DNA of 64,000 nucleotides. Origin: Pempheris klunzingeri. Taxonomy: Eukaryota; Chordata; Actinopteri; Acropomatiformes; Pempheridae. Positions 32,301-47,300 of this stretch are shown in pieces (position 1 is the first letter of the stretch; every line of letters starts with the position of its first letter). The DNA lies in NCBI RefSeq assembly GCF_042242105.1, contig NC_092032.1, positions 13,999,915-14,063,914 of the forward strand, read 5' to 3'. Under the pieces are notes generated by a model that saw only the letters and a list, made by a program, of their open reading frames with translations, was not told the origin of the DNA and made no database searches. Position numbers and translations under genes: made by a program.

Positions 32301-35300
32301 GGGAGACAGCGGTGGAGACAGGCTAGTGTCAAGTGTGTGTGGATTTTTTTGCCAGTGTCTGTGAATGTCTGTCTGTGTGTGTGAGTCTGACTGAATTTTC
32401 TATGCTAATTGATTCCAGTGTGGCGCGCTCCATCACACCCAATAGGGCAGTCAAGCCCTCCCCTATAATGTGCCAACACGTCTCCCACAGACATACCGTT
32501 TAATCTCCTCTGAAGGGCTTCCTCTTGCAAATGGATGCAGTAAATCTGCTCATCCAGGTCCTCGAGGATCTGAAGGGGAGGGAGCAGAGTAGGAAGAGAT
32601 GAAATGGGTTATAATTAGGCCCAAAGTGGGACTGGAGAGATGGCAGATGGGAGGATGAGTTGGTGATGTATTTGTAGTCCTCTGTCGTGCATGTAAATGG
32701 CCGACTGAGACAGACATCTTTCAGAACAGAGGCGCAAAGTGGCTTCAAGTCTGAGCACAACTGTTCAGGTGTGTAATCTTTCACCTCTAGTTTTACATTT
32801 CTATAGAAAAAAACCATTTAAAGAGCGACCATAAATATTGATTACTTACTGTTGGCTTCACTAGTAACTGGCCCATGACGGTGAACATCCGGGATAGTCC
32901 AACAGGAGTGCACACTACATATGAGACATAAAACAGTATGATTAGCTCGACCGCTTAACTGTAATAAGGTGATCTACTTTAGTATTAAACTGTTAGTACT
33001 TAAATACCACATCAGCAAAGATACTTTTCTTTTTCAGTGTCTATAACAAAAAATTAAATGACTTACTGAGTAAAAGCAGTCCTCCCATCAGAGATATACA
33101 GGAGTAGAGGTATGGTAGGTAAAATTCCCAAAGATCTACAAAAAAAAAAAAAAAAACATAACACAAATTCAATAAAATATATACTTAAAAGGATAGTTCA
33201 TAAAATTGGGAAATACACAAGAAACTGTTCCAGCATGTGGCTCCTGATAAAACCAGCATTTGTTGTTTTTATAATATGGTTTGAGAAGAGATTGAACAAG
33301 AATAATGAAAAATCTTGAAAGCTTTAAAAGGTGCTGGTTGGCGTATTTTTGAACTTTGGACTGAACCAAGTAAGCTGCTTGCCACTCTGTGAAAAACCAG
33401 TCAAACTATTCCTTATAACTACAACAACAGATTTGCAAGCACAAAGGACAGAATCATTTGGAAACATACCGTAGAGCGACTCCATACTGGCTGCATCATT
33501 GTCAATGAGTGCTGATGCCACCCACACGATGCCCAGGATGAGCAAAGCCAGCAGGAAGAGCATCACAAAGGTCTCCAGAATACGTGCCTTAATGCCCTGA
33601 CAGAAAAAAGTGCACAGAAAGGAAAGAAATCTAATTAGATATGGCTAATGTGGTTGGAATCATTATCGCAATAAACATAAGGATTTCATATCAACATACA
33701 TGAAAAAACATATTAATCAAACACATCGAGCTGGGAGGTGATATTTCCTACATTTCATATCAAATTCTTACACACAGAACAATATTTGTTTTACAAAACA
33801 TCTCCCTCCTCCTCCATCCTGCCTTGCTCATATTAAACACCATCACTTCCATTCACAGCACACAAACATGACAAACGTTCCCATGGATTCTTGTCTAAAA
33901 CAGCGCCCTTATACTCATATATTGTGGTCTATAAAGTGGGTCTAACAGGGGCTGGTGGTGGACGAGGTGAAATTAAAAAGAGTAGAGAAGGGTGGCTGGT
34001 GGGGGGGTGGGGGGTGGGGGGTGGGGGGTTGCTGTAAGGAGCATGAAGCCTGGCTGGGTCAGCTACTGTCTGCGATCAAGAGCAGGCCTTCCATCTGGGG
34101 CCGATTAGGAGCTCCCTTTGCACCACGGTCGTGTCCCTGGCCGCGCAGACGAGAGGGTTTTGGGGTAATTTGGGTTTTCCGGGTCACAAACTGCTGAGTG
34201 GTTAATAAAGTCCTCCTCTACCTGTTCACACAGTTTCCATTTCCCCCCCTGCTGGAGAGCCAAGCTGTAAGATAGGCGCTCTCATACACATGTATGGTAG
34301 GCTACCAGGCACGGGATAACAAGGGCTCTCTGCTTTTGGAACGCTACTTAAATTGGGTACATATGAGCAATTTGTTACCAGCTAACATAATGGCTGTGCG
34401 GTTGCTGTTCAGTATTTGCCAACAGGTACATGATAGGGGGTCTCTCTTTGAAACTTCCCCCTGTTAATCATGTCACTTTATAGAATGGAAATGGTTTCAA
34501 TTCTACAGATTGAATCAGACAAGGCTTAGTTTTCTTTTAATTTCGCAACACAATTTATGATAATCATCCAAACCACCTGTCCTAAGTGTCCTTTACCATC
34601 TGCTTCACAATGTGGGTCACAGTTAAACAACTGCCTCCCTTGCAGCCTAAAATATAGATGCTTCTAACTTACTCTTGAGCTCTCACCTCTTTCACAGCAC
34701 TTTTTTTCACATGAGCATTCATGGGTAATAAATGTATTGGTAATTTTAATTCCACACATTACCACTGACCCATTCAGTCCATACCTTGGATAGTGTGATA
34801 AGGATTTTAAGCTCTCAGATTCCATTCATCACCATTGGTGAAATCCCTTATAGCATCCTTTCGCTATTACTGAGCAATCACTTGCCTCTCACATCCTCTT
34901 ATGAAGATACTCAGGTAAAGCCTCAGTGTAGAATTTTCTAGCATAACGGGGAAGAAAGTGGGCAGGGTCTGGAGTGCCCCAGTGTGGCCAAGATGGACAC
35001 TGCAGCCACTTGACAGGTAATGTTCAAAAGGGTGAGTGGGCTTTATAGAGTCTTTAGTCAGCACAGTCAAGCAAACCTAACAAACCTTTGTGATATAATA
35101 TGAATAAATATGTATATTAATACATACATTACAGTGAAAATACCTTAAGGGAGCCATATATGCATATTTGATGTTATACCATAAACCAACTGTAAATTCA
35201 CCACTCAATGCAGATCAATACACTAAAAACATAGCCACAAATCTGACATGGACATTCAATTCTGCTGACTGCCTCATGCTCTTTTGCACACACTTGCACG

Positions 35301-38300
35301 CCCTGAGTTCACGAGATGGATGCTGCAATCAGGCATCTCACAGCCCAGCTCAACTGGGCAGAGGGGAAAACACTCAACACCGGAGAATAAAAAAGGGCGA
35401 AAGGAATGGAGATGGGAGAGCAATAGGGAGAAATAAAAAGAGAAAACAACAAAGCGAGGGACTGGCAGAAGAGAAGAGTCAACATCTGAGCGCATCTCAT
35501 TCCCCAGAGGTAGGAGAGGTGAGAGAGGAATGCTTTCAGGGACTTCAGCCACGTCCCACACGCGCTCTCTTAAGGATGCATCAGGACAAATAGGAGCCGT
35601 AGGCAGGACGCGCGTCCACTCAAGCGCACCAGTCCACCTTAACAAGCTGCCCATGCCATGCTGAAGGTGTATTCCCTTTAGATAGGCCTCTCAATCATTT
35701 ATAAGACTCAAATCATTACCCATTCAGATCATTTAGGGCAAAGGCAATGCTTGTCACCTCCCTTACTATCATCCCTGGTTCCTGCCTCGCTGGAAGAACA
35801 ATCCACTGTGTCAGACATGATTTGACTGTGCAAGAGAAAGGACACTGAACTGTGAGCCCAGATTGGTTTCATTGATCGAGCCACATGCATGACATTGCAC
35901 TCTGAAAGTTTTGTCTATCCTTACCGCTTCTTCCAAGGGAAAAGCTAAGTCCTTTATTCCTCCTCACAAAGTTAAAGATGGGCGAATGTGTGCTTTGAAA
36001 AAATATGGTACAAAAATAGGAAAATCCAACTAAGCTCTTATCATTGATCAAAGATAACATTGTCAACTGGTGAAGGAAGGGAAGAAAAAAAGAAAAAGAC
36101 CTGTGCCTTGGCATTCAGAGCGCCCGCTGAAAGTTTCTATTCTTGCCATTCTAAATGTGTAACTACCTCTAAATATAGCAGCTCTGAAATATTCAGCATC
36201 CCCTGATCCTCACACCGACATCGAATGAGGGGCTGGTTAACTGCAGCTCTGCTCAAACAAGACTGGAGAGACTTCCAAGAAATGCGTGTAGTGGCCAGAG
36301 AGGAAAGTAACCGCTTCATATGCAGTACCAAACAAACATGCATGAATCCAAGTACGCTCACACATACACACATGCACACGACCAGCCAAGTAAATCAACC
36401 TCCAAATCCACCCAATTACGCAAAGCTGCAGAGGGCCTGGAAACGGTTCACAAGCTTTTTCGCCTAGCTTTTGCAGCGCAAAAACTAAAGCACAATCTGC
36501 CACTGTCTTTGATGTAGAGACTCGGCTGAAGAATCCAGCAGAGAGTTCACCTCTGGAAGTTGAATCGCACCGTGCAATGGTGGACAAGTGTGAGAGAGAG
36601 TGAGAGATAATACTTGGGAAGGTGTATGGCTGTGATGGTGCAGGGCTCTGTTGGGGTGAGGGGGGTCAGACAAAGGAAGAGAGTTAGGTGGTGCTGGAGC
36701 TTCCTAGTTGCCGCCATCAATCCTTAGCAGGTCAGCAGGCAGTGACAGAGATCATCCCGCAGACCATCTTTCTGCTCACTGTCAGGGGCGTGTGGAACAA
36801 GGGCCAAAAGTGTAATAAGTGAGGGAGGGGGCAGGGTCCTTTTTTGCTCCCTAGCAAAAGGACTGCCCTGTTTGCTAAAGACATGCCAGATGCCCAGGGA
36901 CCTTATTAGCGTATCCTTCAACCAGTCGGCCACAGCGCAATGACCGTGTCAAAGACAGAAAGCAGAGGAGAGGGACACTCCCCTGTAAAGCTGCACAATG
37001 AACTTCTAAAGACTCTTAATAAGACTTCTTAATAAAGCACCAATGACACGAGAGCATGGAGAATGATCAGCATCACATCGTATCGTTCAAACTGAGGGCA
37101 GGGGGGGTTTGGCAAGAAAAAGAAAACACAGTTGTGTAAGTTCAATAACTTGGTTTTTGGGATGTGAATTAAATCTCCTGTTTCCCTGCTGGTTTCCTGA
37201 CTGATTCACCAGATGAGTTAGAAAACAGAAGAATTTAAATGAAGGAAGCAGCTTCAGGGCTTTCTGATGTTTGCCAAGTTTTATTTGACATCCTACAGTG
37301 ACGACAGCTTGTTCTGATTACAGAAAGGTGTCAGACTGATGAGTCTTCAAAGGATAAATGACTGTATCCTGGGTTTATCGTCAAGCAAAAGCTTCAGAGC
37401 CAAGTACACCTAGTGGCCTATCAGCATAATACTCCACCCTACTTAAAGTTATGTAAATAAGTTTAAATGTATGATAGATAATATCTTTTTATAAAACCAG
37501 TAAAAACAGCAAAAAATTTGGTACAGAATTGGTTAAGCTTTAGAGCTCATCATTTAGGTTAGAAAAACTGAGTCATGAGAGGAGGGGAGAAGAAATCCTG
37601 AGCAACTCACTTGTTCTTTTTTAAATTCCCAGCTCAAACTAATATGTTGCCATGGTAACAAACATTGTAACAGGCAGCTTTAGGGAGACATTGTGACCTT
37701 AAAGGAAGGTATGTAAACACCACTTTATATTCTCCGGCTGGCCCTGCCCGAAAGAAGGCCTGGGAAAAATGTCTGCATGTGCAGGAGATTTGAAATAAAT
37801 ATCCAGGCCCCCATTGTGGAGCTCCAACAAAGACGAGTATCTTAGTAACACCACGCGGGTTTGCTCGGCGAGACGTTTTCTCTCTTTCCCCTCCCCACCC
37901 TCCCCTCCTCTCCCTCCACAATAAACACACTTCTCATCATTGGCGGGTTAGGGCTTAGGATGAGATTGATGAGGAGTTTCTTTAACTACCAGATGAAACC
38001 TGTTGGCCCTTTGCTGGGTCAGCCAGGGGGTCAGACTCGTTCCAACTCGTTTCAGGATCAAACACATTTCAATACTGTGGGTAAGACCACAAGACTATTC
38101 ACTGCAGAGCATACTTCCCACAATTTATGTTGTTTCTTGACATAAAAACCAAAATTTTTAAAACTTTGACATTCTGGTTACTTCATCATACTTATGTTAC
38201 AATAATTGTTAGTGACACAGGCTGTTGCATTAAATATATATTTTTAGCTTGAGATTATAAACATCTGAGTGTTGGTGCTACGAAAATTAGATTAGACTGC

Positions 38301-41300
38301 ACTAGATAAAGACCAGAAAATTGTCATTATCAAAACTTTCTTCTTTTTTTTTTTTTTTACTTTGATCTACTTGTTTAAGTAAATATAGTTTCAAGATATC
38401 ATAAACGTCATGCATTATTATTAAGCCAATATAAGTCCCTTGATACAAATAGAAGTCTGAACAAAGGCTGGTGCTGATGTCTTCACAGAACGCACTGATC
38501 ATCTCAATAAGAGTGACAGGAATGGCACTCATCATCATAATGCCATCTACTGGTGGTGTGGAGACAACTATAACAGATTTAGAAATGCTATATTGGGCTT
38601 TATAAAGAGGAGATTTTTATCTTTCCAGCAGCCAAACAACACATAGCACTTCATTTTAGAATACTACTTTATATGCAAGACACAACTGCAGAAACACGCC
38701 TTGGTAAAGAGGTTTTTAAAACACCATCAAGACCAAAAAACCCAAACTACACAACAACCTTTAGTGGCCTTAGTGATGCACTCTTATGCAAAGATTAGAG
38801 TACACAGCAGTAAAGTGGGAGACATTTTACAGCAGCAAATAAAGCTAGATCATAACATCTGACATCAAGACCCTAAGTCACTCTGATTCATCCACAATTT
38901 GGACAATTTGTTAAACTATTAATCACTCAGGTGACAGAGCCTCTGAAGAGCTGAACAGTTAACATCAGCAAAAAAAAGAAAAAAACATTCACATTTCCAT
39001 CTTTATTCTGGTGGCGTCTTTTAGTACATCGTCAAAAGTAAACACAGCCACATGAAAAGGCTGACTTACAACGTTAGTAGTGAAATTCATCATTCACTTC
39101 ATTTCCGCAGTCAAAAGGACCTCGCAGTGCCATAACATTAGCCCAGGAGGTTAAAATGCCACATAAAACCTTACGACATTGTGGTCTAATGCTGTTATTG
39201 GAGAAAGGGATAATATCACATTATAAAATCTGGGATCTGTGTTTTATATTCCCCTTGCTGTCAGCCACATGATCGACTCTGCAGGCAGCTCAGTGTTTTA
39301 GGTGAAACAGGAATATCACCTCCACCCCTTCCATAACAAACACACAATATATACCTGGAAGTGCAGCTCAACATTGAACAGTGCTTCCTCTAAGCAAATT
39401 TATGGAAGATCAGTAGCAAGAAACAGTCTTGCAGAAATGAAAAAGAACAAAAAGGACAAATGTGAAAGAGGCCCTCATCCTGCGCCCAACACATCACTGC
39501 CTTCTACCGAAGAAATCCAACCGAAACAAATTAGTGGGCTGAGGAAGAAAGAAGTGGCTATACGCTACAGTACAGACTAATTTTTATGTGCTTTTGCCAG
39601 GAGGGACATAAACCAGAGAGGTTTCAAACTGTGACACAGGATAGAGGTGTATTAAAAGTAAATCTTTCCCCCTCCATTTTGCGAGGCTCTATTGTGCTGT
39701 CATGTTGCTGCGACTTTATGGACTTTTGGAACACGAGCCCCCAGCCTCTTTTTTGGGGGGTAATCAATTAAACGAGGAAGTTCGCTGAGCCTTACAACTC
39801 GATTATTAGCCTGTCCTTTTGAAGTTTTATTTTAGGGGGCTGGGGAGGGGGTGACAAGGAATCAGGCTTTAAATCAGTGGGGCCGATACAGCAGTGTTGA
39901 AGCGTTTGCAGCCTATGGCCTTATTGGAAGGGTTTGTCAGGATGTGGCGCTGGGCGAAGTCCAGATTCAGACTTTCATGGTTAATGAGGTTTCTGCGGTG
40001 GCAGTTACAGTCAGTGGCGTGAGTCAGAGAGAGGGCAAAGACTAGGCACCTGCTGCTGCTTTGGCTGTTAAGACAGAACCCCTTGCATGGATAGCAAAGC
40101 ACACAAATACATCAACATAAAAGACAGAAAATAAATAAGGTTCCACGTTTTCCAATTAAGTTTCATGTTTTTTCAGGCCTTAGTTTTAAACATTGCAGAT
40201 TGTCTAGTTTTCAACTCTGACTCACTGACAGTTACTTAAGTATCAGAATCACAAAAACTATTCTGAGGAATTTTTAAAGTTTGTGTCAGACTTTAAGAGC
40301 CCAACAAGTGTCAGATTCATTTTCTACTTCCAACGCTTTCTTGAGGTTAGCCAGTAACTTTGCGAAACATGCAAAGAAAAATAAACGAAAACAAAAATGA
40401 AGCATATCAATTTAATATTTAAGGCAATGTACCTTTTTTGATCCCGCAAATCCCTCAGACTCCAAGAAGAAATAGGCAAAGGGCATCAGGACAAAGAGGC
40501 AAAGGTTGGAGAACAGTGACACCAGGTTCCACAGACCTGCAGAAACCAAGTATACAGTATGTGAGGGTACACATACAGCTGTACGCAAAAAATATATGTA
40601 ATACATCAAAATCCAGTGCTATTTCTAATGTGAGTGGACACATTTTTCGGGCTTGGTGAGGTTTTGATAACAGGTTTTCCCAGAATGTTCAATGCTTTCC
40701 CTTGAATTTTATTATGTAGTAGTTGTGAAGTGAGGTGCCAACACAGGGCTTTATCTGGCAAGTGTCTTCCTCCTATGTCCAAGTCATGGACTCTAATGCC
40801 CCCTGGTGGCTCTCGAACCACCCAACACCCTTCTGGTTGTTGACAGACTGCATGACTGACAGACATTCTTAAATCTCACATGGTTTGGTTTTAAATTAAG
40901 GAAAGAAACTGGCTTACACCATCACGTTAATACACATTTAAGATTAACACGATCGTCTGTGTTTAGCTACATCTTGATATGACAATAGTTTTTCCCTCAG
41001 AAACACGTATTCATCCCAAAAATGTTTCAGTGAAGCTCTGAGCATTGTTACTAAACATTGCAAATACTGTTTTGATCATAAACTGTACTGACAACAACAA
41101 AGAGAACCACAACAGAAAAGTCAACAGATGGTGTCAGTTTTGAAAAGTGAGACAAAAAATGCTGCATTCTACCAAGAATGAAACAAGATGGGACTCTTTT
41201 AACCAAAGTCAAAGTGAGGCAGATCCACACCCCAGTTTAGTAATATACTGTTTTAATCTATTTTGTGTTTAAAAGCTTGAAACTGCAACCATGCCTTTTT

Positions 41301-44300
41301 TTTTGGAGTACCTCTACTCCTGTCCTGTCTGCTCCACCTCTGGGGGTGTGGAGTTGAGAGACACCAAGATACAAAGAACAACTATGCCAATGGGATCATT
41401 TCATTTCAAAAAGAGAAACTGTGCTGACTAAACACAAGATTATATGTGATTATATGTTAATTCAGGCATTTTTCATGGAACATTTTCAAATTGAAGCATA
41501 TTATTTACCTTGAAGATATAACGCTTAAAATTAAGCATTTTTATGCATTAAGAAAAAAAATCCCACTGTATTTAGAGAACACATGATAATCTTAATTTTT
41601 TTTAATCATATGGTGTGGCAATAATTTAATATTGTCAAACATTATCCAATAATGTTTGGCTGTGTATTCAAATTTCTGTGAGCAGAGTTCAAACTTTTAA
41701 AATTGTTTTGATTTAGAACTTAATAATAACAGTTATTGGTGGTAAATCAAAGATTTTTGACACCACTTTAACATATAATGTAATTTAGCTGTTCAAATGA
41801 AGACTGTGTTATATGACCTACATAAAAATACTGTTTATTGAACCAACGTTTCTGTGGGTGTTATTGCACAGCGTGTTAAATAATACATCGATTGATTGTG
41901 ACATTCATGTAAAAAGCTAATTATGATTATAATCAATGTTAGAAGACATTTACTTTAAAAGAGCAGAAGAGCTGAGAGAGAGAAAACCAGTTAATGAAAT
42001 AAGACACGTGAACTGTGGGACCTACTGACCGTGAATGAGGGAGCCATTGAGCCACTGAATGTAATAGTTTTTGGGGAAGGAGAGGAGGATCTCGTTACTA
42101 ATGATCGAGAAAGGCAGCAGGAAGACGGCACCACCCGACACTGCCAGGGTGAAGGTGCACAAGTATAATCTGCAAATGGAATCAAACACACACAAACAGA
42201 CCAAAAAAAAAAAACACACACACACCTGTTAGGACTAGTCGAGACAAAAGCAAGTGCAGTATCAAAACAGGCTAATACTACCTTTTTTTTCTTTTTCCAA
42301 GTCAGATTACATGTGACAGACAATTACTGGAGGATTAATTTTGGATTACAGGTTACTTTATGAAAGAGTCACTTTGTTTACAGCGTAACAAGAATTAATA
42401 AGCAAAAGCCAGTGAGGAATTAACTTATTTAGGAAAGCAACCACTTAAATAGCAAGGATTAAACTGCTAGCAAGTTCATTGTCAACCTATACTTGCAATC
42501 ATCCTTCTACTCCTCAATTTAATCCACAATCTTCCCCAGTTGTGGGACAAAAGACGTGGACCGGCTGGGCTGTAGAGACTCAGAGGCTGTAGGTCCTCAG
42601 ATTGGGCCCAGGGGAGTGACCATCTGCTCAGTGGTCCTCAGAAGGGCAGCAAAAAGTCCCCACTGGACCATATCACTAAAGGAGCTCATTAACTGAAATG
42701 CTTTCCATTATTTAGCGGGACCCTTAGGTACCATTTTGCTTAGCTGGACCTAAACATGCTTGTGGCTACAGAAGGCACCCTGATAGTGAAGTGTACTGTA
42801 ACTCTAAACTGAGTGACATGGGATACTTGTCACCACAGTTCTAGCTAATGACACAAGCTGTAAGATGTTCATGGTGTCAGTGGTAGTCAGAAAAGTAATG
42901 CAATGCGTTTTTTAAATTTAAGTGATTAGCCATTAGTAATAGGGCTGCAACTAATAATTATTTTTGTTATTACTTCATCTACTGATCATTTTCTAGGTTA
43001 ATCAATTTCATCCTAAAGCCCAAGGTGACGTAGTCCAATGTCTTTTTTTATCCAAACAAACTCAAAAACCCAAAGATATTCACCTCACTATGATATAAAT
43101 GAAAAAAAGAAAATATTTATATTTATTAAGAGAATATTTATCATTTTTGCTAGAAAATATGGCTTAAATCATTATGTTGACGTATAAAAATAAGTTAATA
43201 TCAATTAATCATTTCAGCTACAATTAGTAACATTTTACTGAAACGCATTTTAAATATACTGTATACAATAATTAAAAAAGATACGATTACCATTTCCCCA
43301 TTAACTAAATAAAGAGTTACTCTTGCTTCACTCAACGCACCAACTTCTGTAATACTTTGTTCTAAACAGAAGAGTTAAGTGAAATATCAGCTTTACTCAC
43401 GATATTCTGTTGACAACAGCATCTTCATCCTCGTGATCATCTATAAAGGAAAACCAAACCACTTCAGTCACAGGGTGGTTAGAGTGTGACCTTTTGAGCC
43501 GTATAAAGTCCACATTTCATACATCACATCTTACATCAAACATTACTGGGAAGAGCAAAGCATTGGGTACATTTTTTATTCAGGACAAGCTGATGTAACT
43601 GTTGAAGCCGGGTCAAATATCTGATATTTTCCCACCCACATCAGCAAATAATAACAAGCTTTTGTGTAGGAGTTACAGGGAATCAGGAACAAAACATCTT
43701 CAGTATTGGAGACATACCTAAGTATTTCTTTCATCTGTAAATCTTTCTAAAACTATGTAAACCATGAGACCTTTCCTCCACTGCTTTTCATATATATTTT
43801 ATACACCCAGCTGCCAGTTTATTAGGTACACCTTGCTAAAACTAATGTATTCTAATACAACAGTAGCCCTGAAACGAATCCCCCCCTTCATGAAGACTAT
43901 ACTGTTCAGTTTTTGTTGAGGGGACGTTGCCTTCGTTTTAGCATGGTATAGCTAATGCAAATGAGTATATATTTATATGAGGCATATTTTTTTTATTAAA
44001 AAAAACCTTTTATAATAATTTCACAATATCAGTTTTGACATTGGGATCATTTCATATCAGAAATAGAAATTACATGGCACACGTACCGATTATGTTTTTA
44101 CATATAGCTGTCATCTCTTATTGTAATTTTTTAAATCAGTCAAAGTACATATTCGACAGTGACAGATAAAATAGTATGAAAGGAATTGGTGCATGAGCTA
44201 ATAATCATAAAAATATGTAAGACAGTGTACAGTATGCTCAAATAAACTGTATTAAGTACTGCTGTAAGGCCACTTTATATCTCACAATTAATCTCTACCG

Positions 44301-47300
44301 CATGTGAAAATATTAGGCTTCCATACCACTAGGTGTAAGGAAAAGAGCAGCCTAGATTTCTACTGTACAAAACTCCAGAAGGGATCTCTGGTGCAAAGTG
44401 GTCTACTTTCAAAATGAGACAAGGGAAGCCTAGATGACCTGGACGTACTAAATTTGTCCTGGGAAAATGGGATAAAGTTCATAGTGTCTGCCTAAGCCTT
44501 CTTGTTTTCAGCTGTTTTCTCCTTTGTAACTCGGTCAGACTTTTATCTGCAGTTAATTTCTGCCTGCTGCAGCTCAAATGCTGCGTCAGAGATGGCACAG
44601 ACCAAAACACATGATTCTGTTAAATAAACCTTTTGAAATCCAGACTTTCCTTGAGTCTATAGTGTTATTAATATCATTCAGCAGGGTGAACAGGCTATGT
44701 CAGTTTTAGACCAATTGTTATGATGTGACAGATGTTATTCATTTTCCCCACGGCCCAAAAAGAAATGTGGGGCGGATACAGTTGACGCTGATACAAAGCT
44801 GACTGTGGCAGATTACTCTACAAGCATGGGTGTGGTCTCTCACTCACACACACACACCTAAAGCCTTCTTGGCCGACTTCCTTTCATTCTAAACACAATG
44901 AAGGGCTCTGTCTATGAGCAAACAGCATAACCTGACAGACAGACTAACCTCTACAAGGTTTGCTGTGAAAATGGGTCCCGCCATGGACACATTTCTGCTG
45001 TTTAAGTGTTACAGATGCTTTGAGACGAGTCAGGGTTTCACTGTGGCACATGCCAATTTCTCTTCCCACGGAGTGAGAATCACTTTACAGAATCACTTAC
45101 CAGTCTTCCTCTTGTATCGGGTTATGATGCAGTAGGACACAATGTAGAGGACTGCAAACAGGAGGAAGCAAATCTGAAACGACAACATAAGAATCTTATT
45201 CAAGGATTTTCTACAACTATAGTTGAATCAACACATTAGCAAGCAGCTAGTGACATTTCACCACTTCCTGCTTCTGTATGTCCCCTTCAACAGACTACGG
45301 GATTGTTAAACTTTACTGTGTGTGTATAATCTCAATGCTTACTATATGCAGGGCCCACAGGTGGGTGGTGCAGCAGGTGACAACGCTGGTTCAGTAATAA
45401 ACAAGTCAAACAGAGGTTTATGGATAACTTATGTTTATGGAAACAATAACACTCAAAATTAATCGCTGTGTCATGTACAGCTGACACGTGCATTGTCTTG
45501 TGTGTCTTAATTGACAATAAAATTGAAATACAAATGTTCTACCTGTGTTGGCGACCCAAGTACAGGAAAGACTGTATATGCAGTATGTATGTAGTCAGAT
45601 TATATATTAAATGCTGCAAGACCTCAGTGTAGCCTCAGTATTTACCCATGACCAACAGTCTGATGTGAATGTAAAAGCTGTGTATGTACTGCACTTTTTG
45701 GGGCGATTTCAACTACATTATGCCTGATAAGTTGTGTTTAAACAATGACTAGTTTTTAGATCCACAACTGAAGATTATTCTTATTATCAATAAATCTATG
45801 GATTATTTTCTTGATTGAGCAATGGATCATCTGGACAGCAGAACATCAGCAATTAGCCAAATTTGCTCATCATGAATAAACATTTCATTTTGTCCGTACA
45901 ACAGTCCAAAATCAAAAAATACGACTGAGATGGTGAAATCAGTTATTTTCCCAATTTTTGCTGAAAACATTTACCTAAATGATTTAACAACAAAATAATA
46001 ATGAACTAATTCAATCAGATAATTGTACAGTAACTGTAATAGTGGATTATGTTTGACTGAAGAGTGTTTGAGTCCAGCTCAGGCAGGGTATCAGAGTGCA
46101 CACAGACTTACCAACCTGTAAATTTCCTCTTGTGCTCTAATATGGTTGAAAATAATACTTAATCACTTCATATTTGTGCAGCATGTAAATGTAATTTTTT
46201 TAACATTTGGGTTAGGAGTGTTAAAGCGAGCAGTATCAAGAAAACAAAATAATTCCCACACAAATCATCAGCTTCTAAGCAGTGTAACTTAACATTGAGC
46301 TTCCTTGATCTTAATGTGAGTACACCCACGGAGCTGTCTCTGAGAGGTAGGATGGGAGTAGGCAGCCTCTTGTTATGAACAGGCAGGAAACGGAGCAGAT
46401 CACTCACTTATAATACTTGGGAACAATCACTGACGCTAAACTCACCATTTAAACCAATGACAATGTCTACACAAGGCAGCGGCTTTCTCTCCTAAAGAAA
46501 CTGAGGAGCTTCAACGCCAGCAAACACACCCTGATCATAGTCAAAGGTCACACACTGGGAGTATTCTCACCCACAACATTGTCTTCCACTGAGGGATAAC
46601 TGAGGGAGGGAACCTCTCAGTTACACAGCAGGAACAAGCTGACCCAGGTGGTTAACCAGGCCAGCAAGATCACTGGAAATAAACAACTGCAACTCCAGAG
46701 CTTATACAAACGGTCCATAAACAAACAGGCAGCCGTGGTCTATAATGATCCCACTCATCACTCCAGCTGATGCCATCTGGGGGAGACTCAAGGTCCAACT
46801 ACCCTGGAAAAATGGCACAAGAAGTTGTCATTTCTAGCTACTTAAATGGAGACATAAAAAAATAGCATAATAATTTGGCTGTCATTTTCTTTCTGTTTTA
46901 CACTGTGTTGGAGGAATGTCAGCAAATTTCTGTTTAATGTCACGGACAATAACGTTTTCTTATCTTATGACCCATTTATTTGATTCGAACAAAAGTGAGC
47001 AAAACATCATTGTTTTCAAATGTCTGCTAACAGTAATTAAACCAACACTACATGCAAACTACAATAGAAGTTACCAATGCATGGAATTTATTATCAGGTA
47101 ACCATGGCCTCAAAACAAGCTGGATGGTCTTACGGAAAAGATCACATTTCACTTTCCCCCCCTTCTACTGTGACAGTGACCGGGCACAACTAATGTTAGA
47201 AGCTCCCACTTCAGCACTTTGCACCCTGTCAACATTGCACAACTCATCATGTCCAAGCTGGGATTACCAGATGACTCAGCCAGACACCAGGCAGACCGTG

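Larger units (their letters stand above)
33597..40432 (-). other. lmbr1 intron 5, expected host of the ZRS
   Basis: 6.8 kb, the largest lmbr1 intron here. In human, mouse, chicken and fish this intron contains the ZRS, the long-range limb/fin enhancer of shh. Besides the ZRS candidate it holds a G-quadruplex motif, an X-box block (37560-37860) and further non-repetitive stretches (34340-34640, 37140-37400) that may be conserved. Remaining DNA is unremarkable. Confidence 0.75.
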
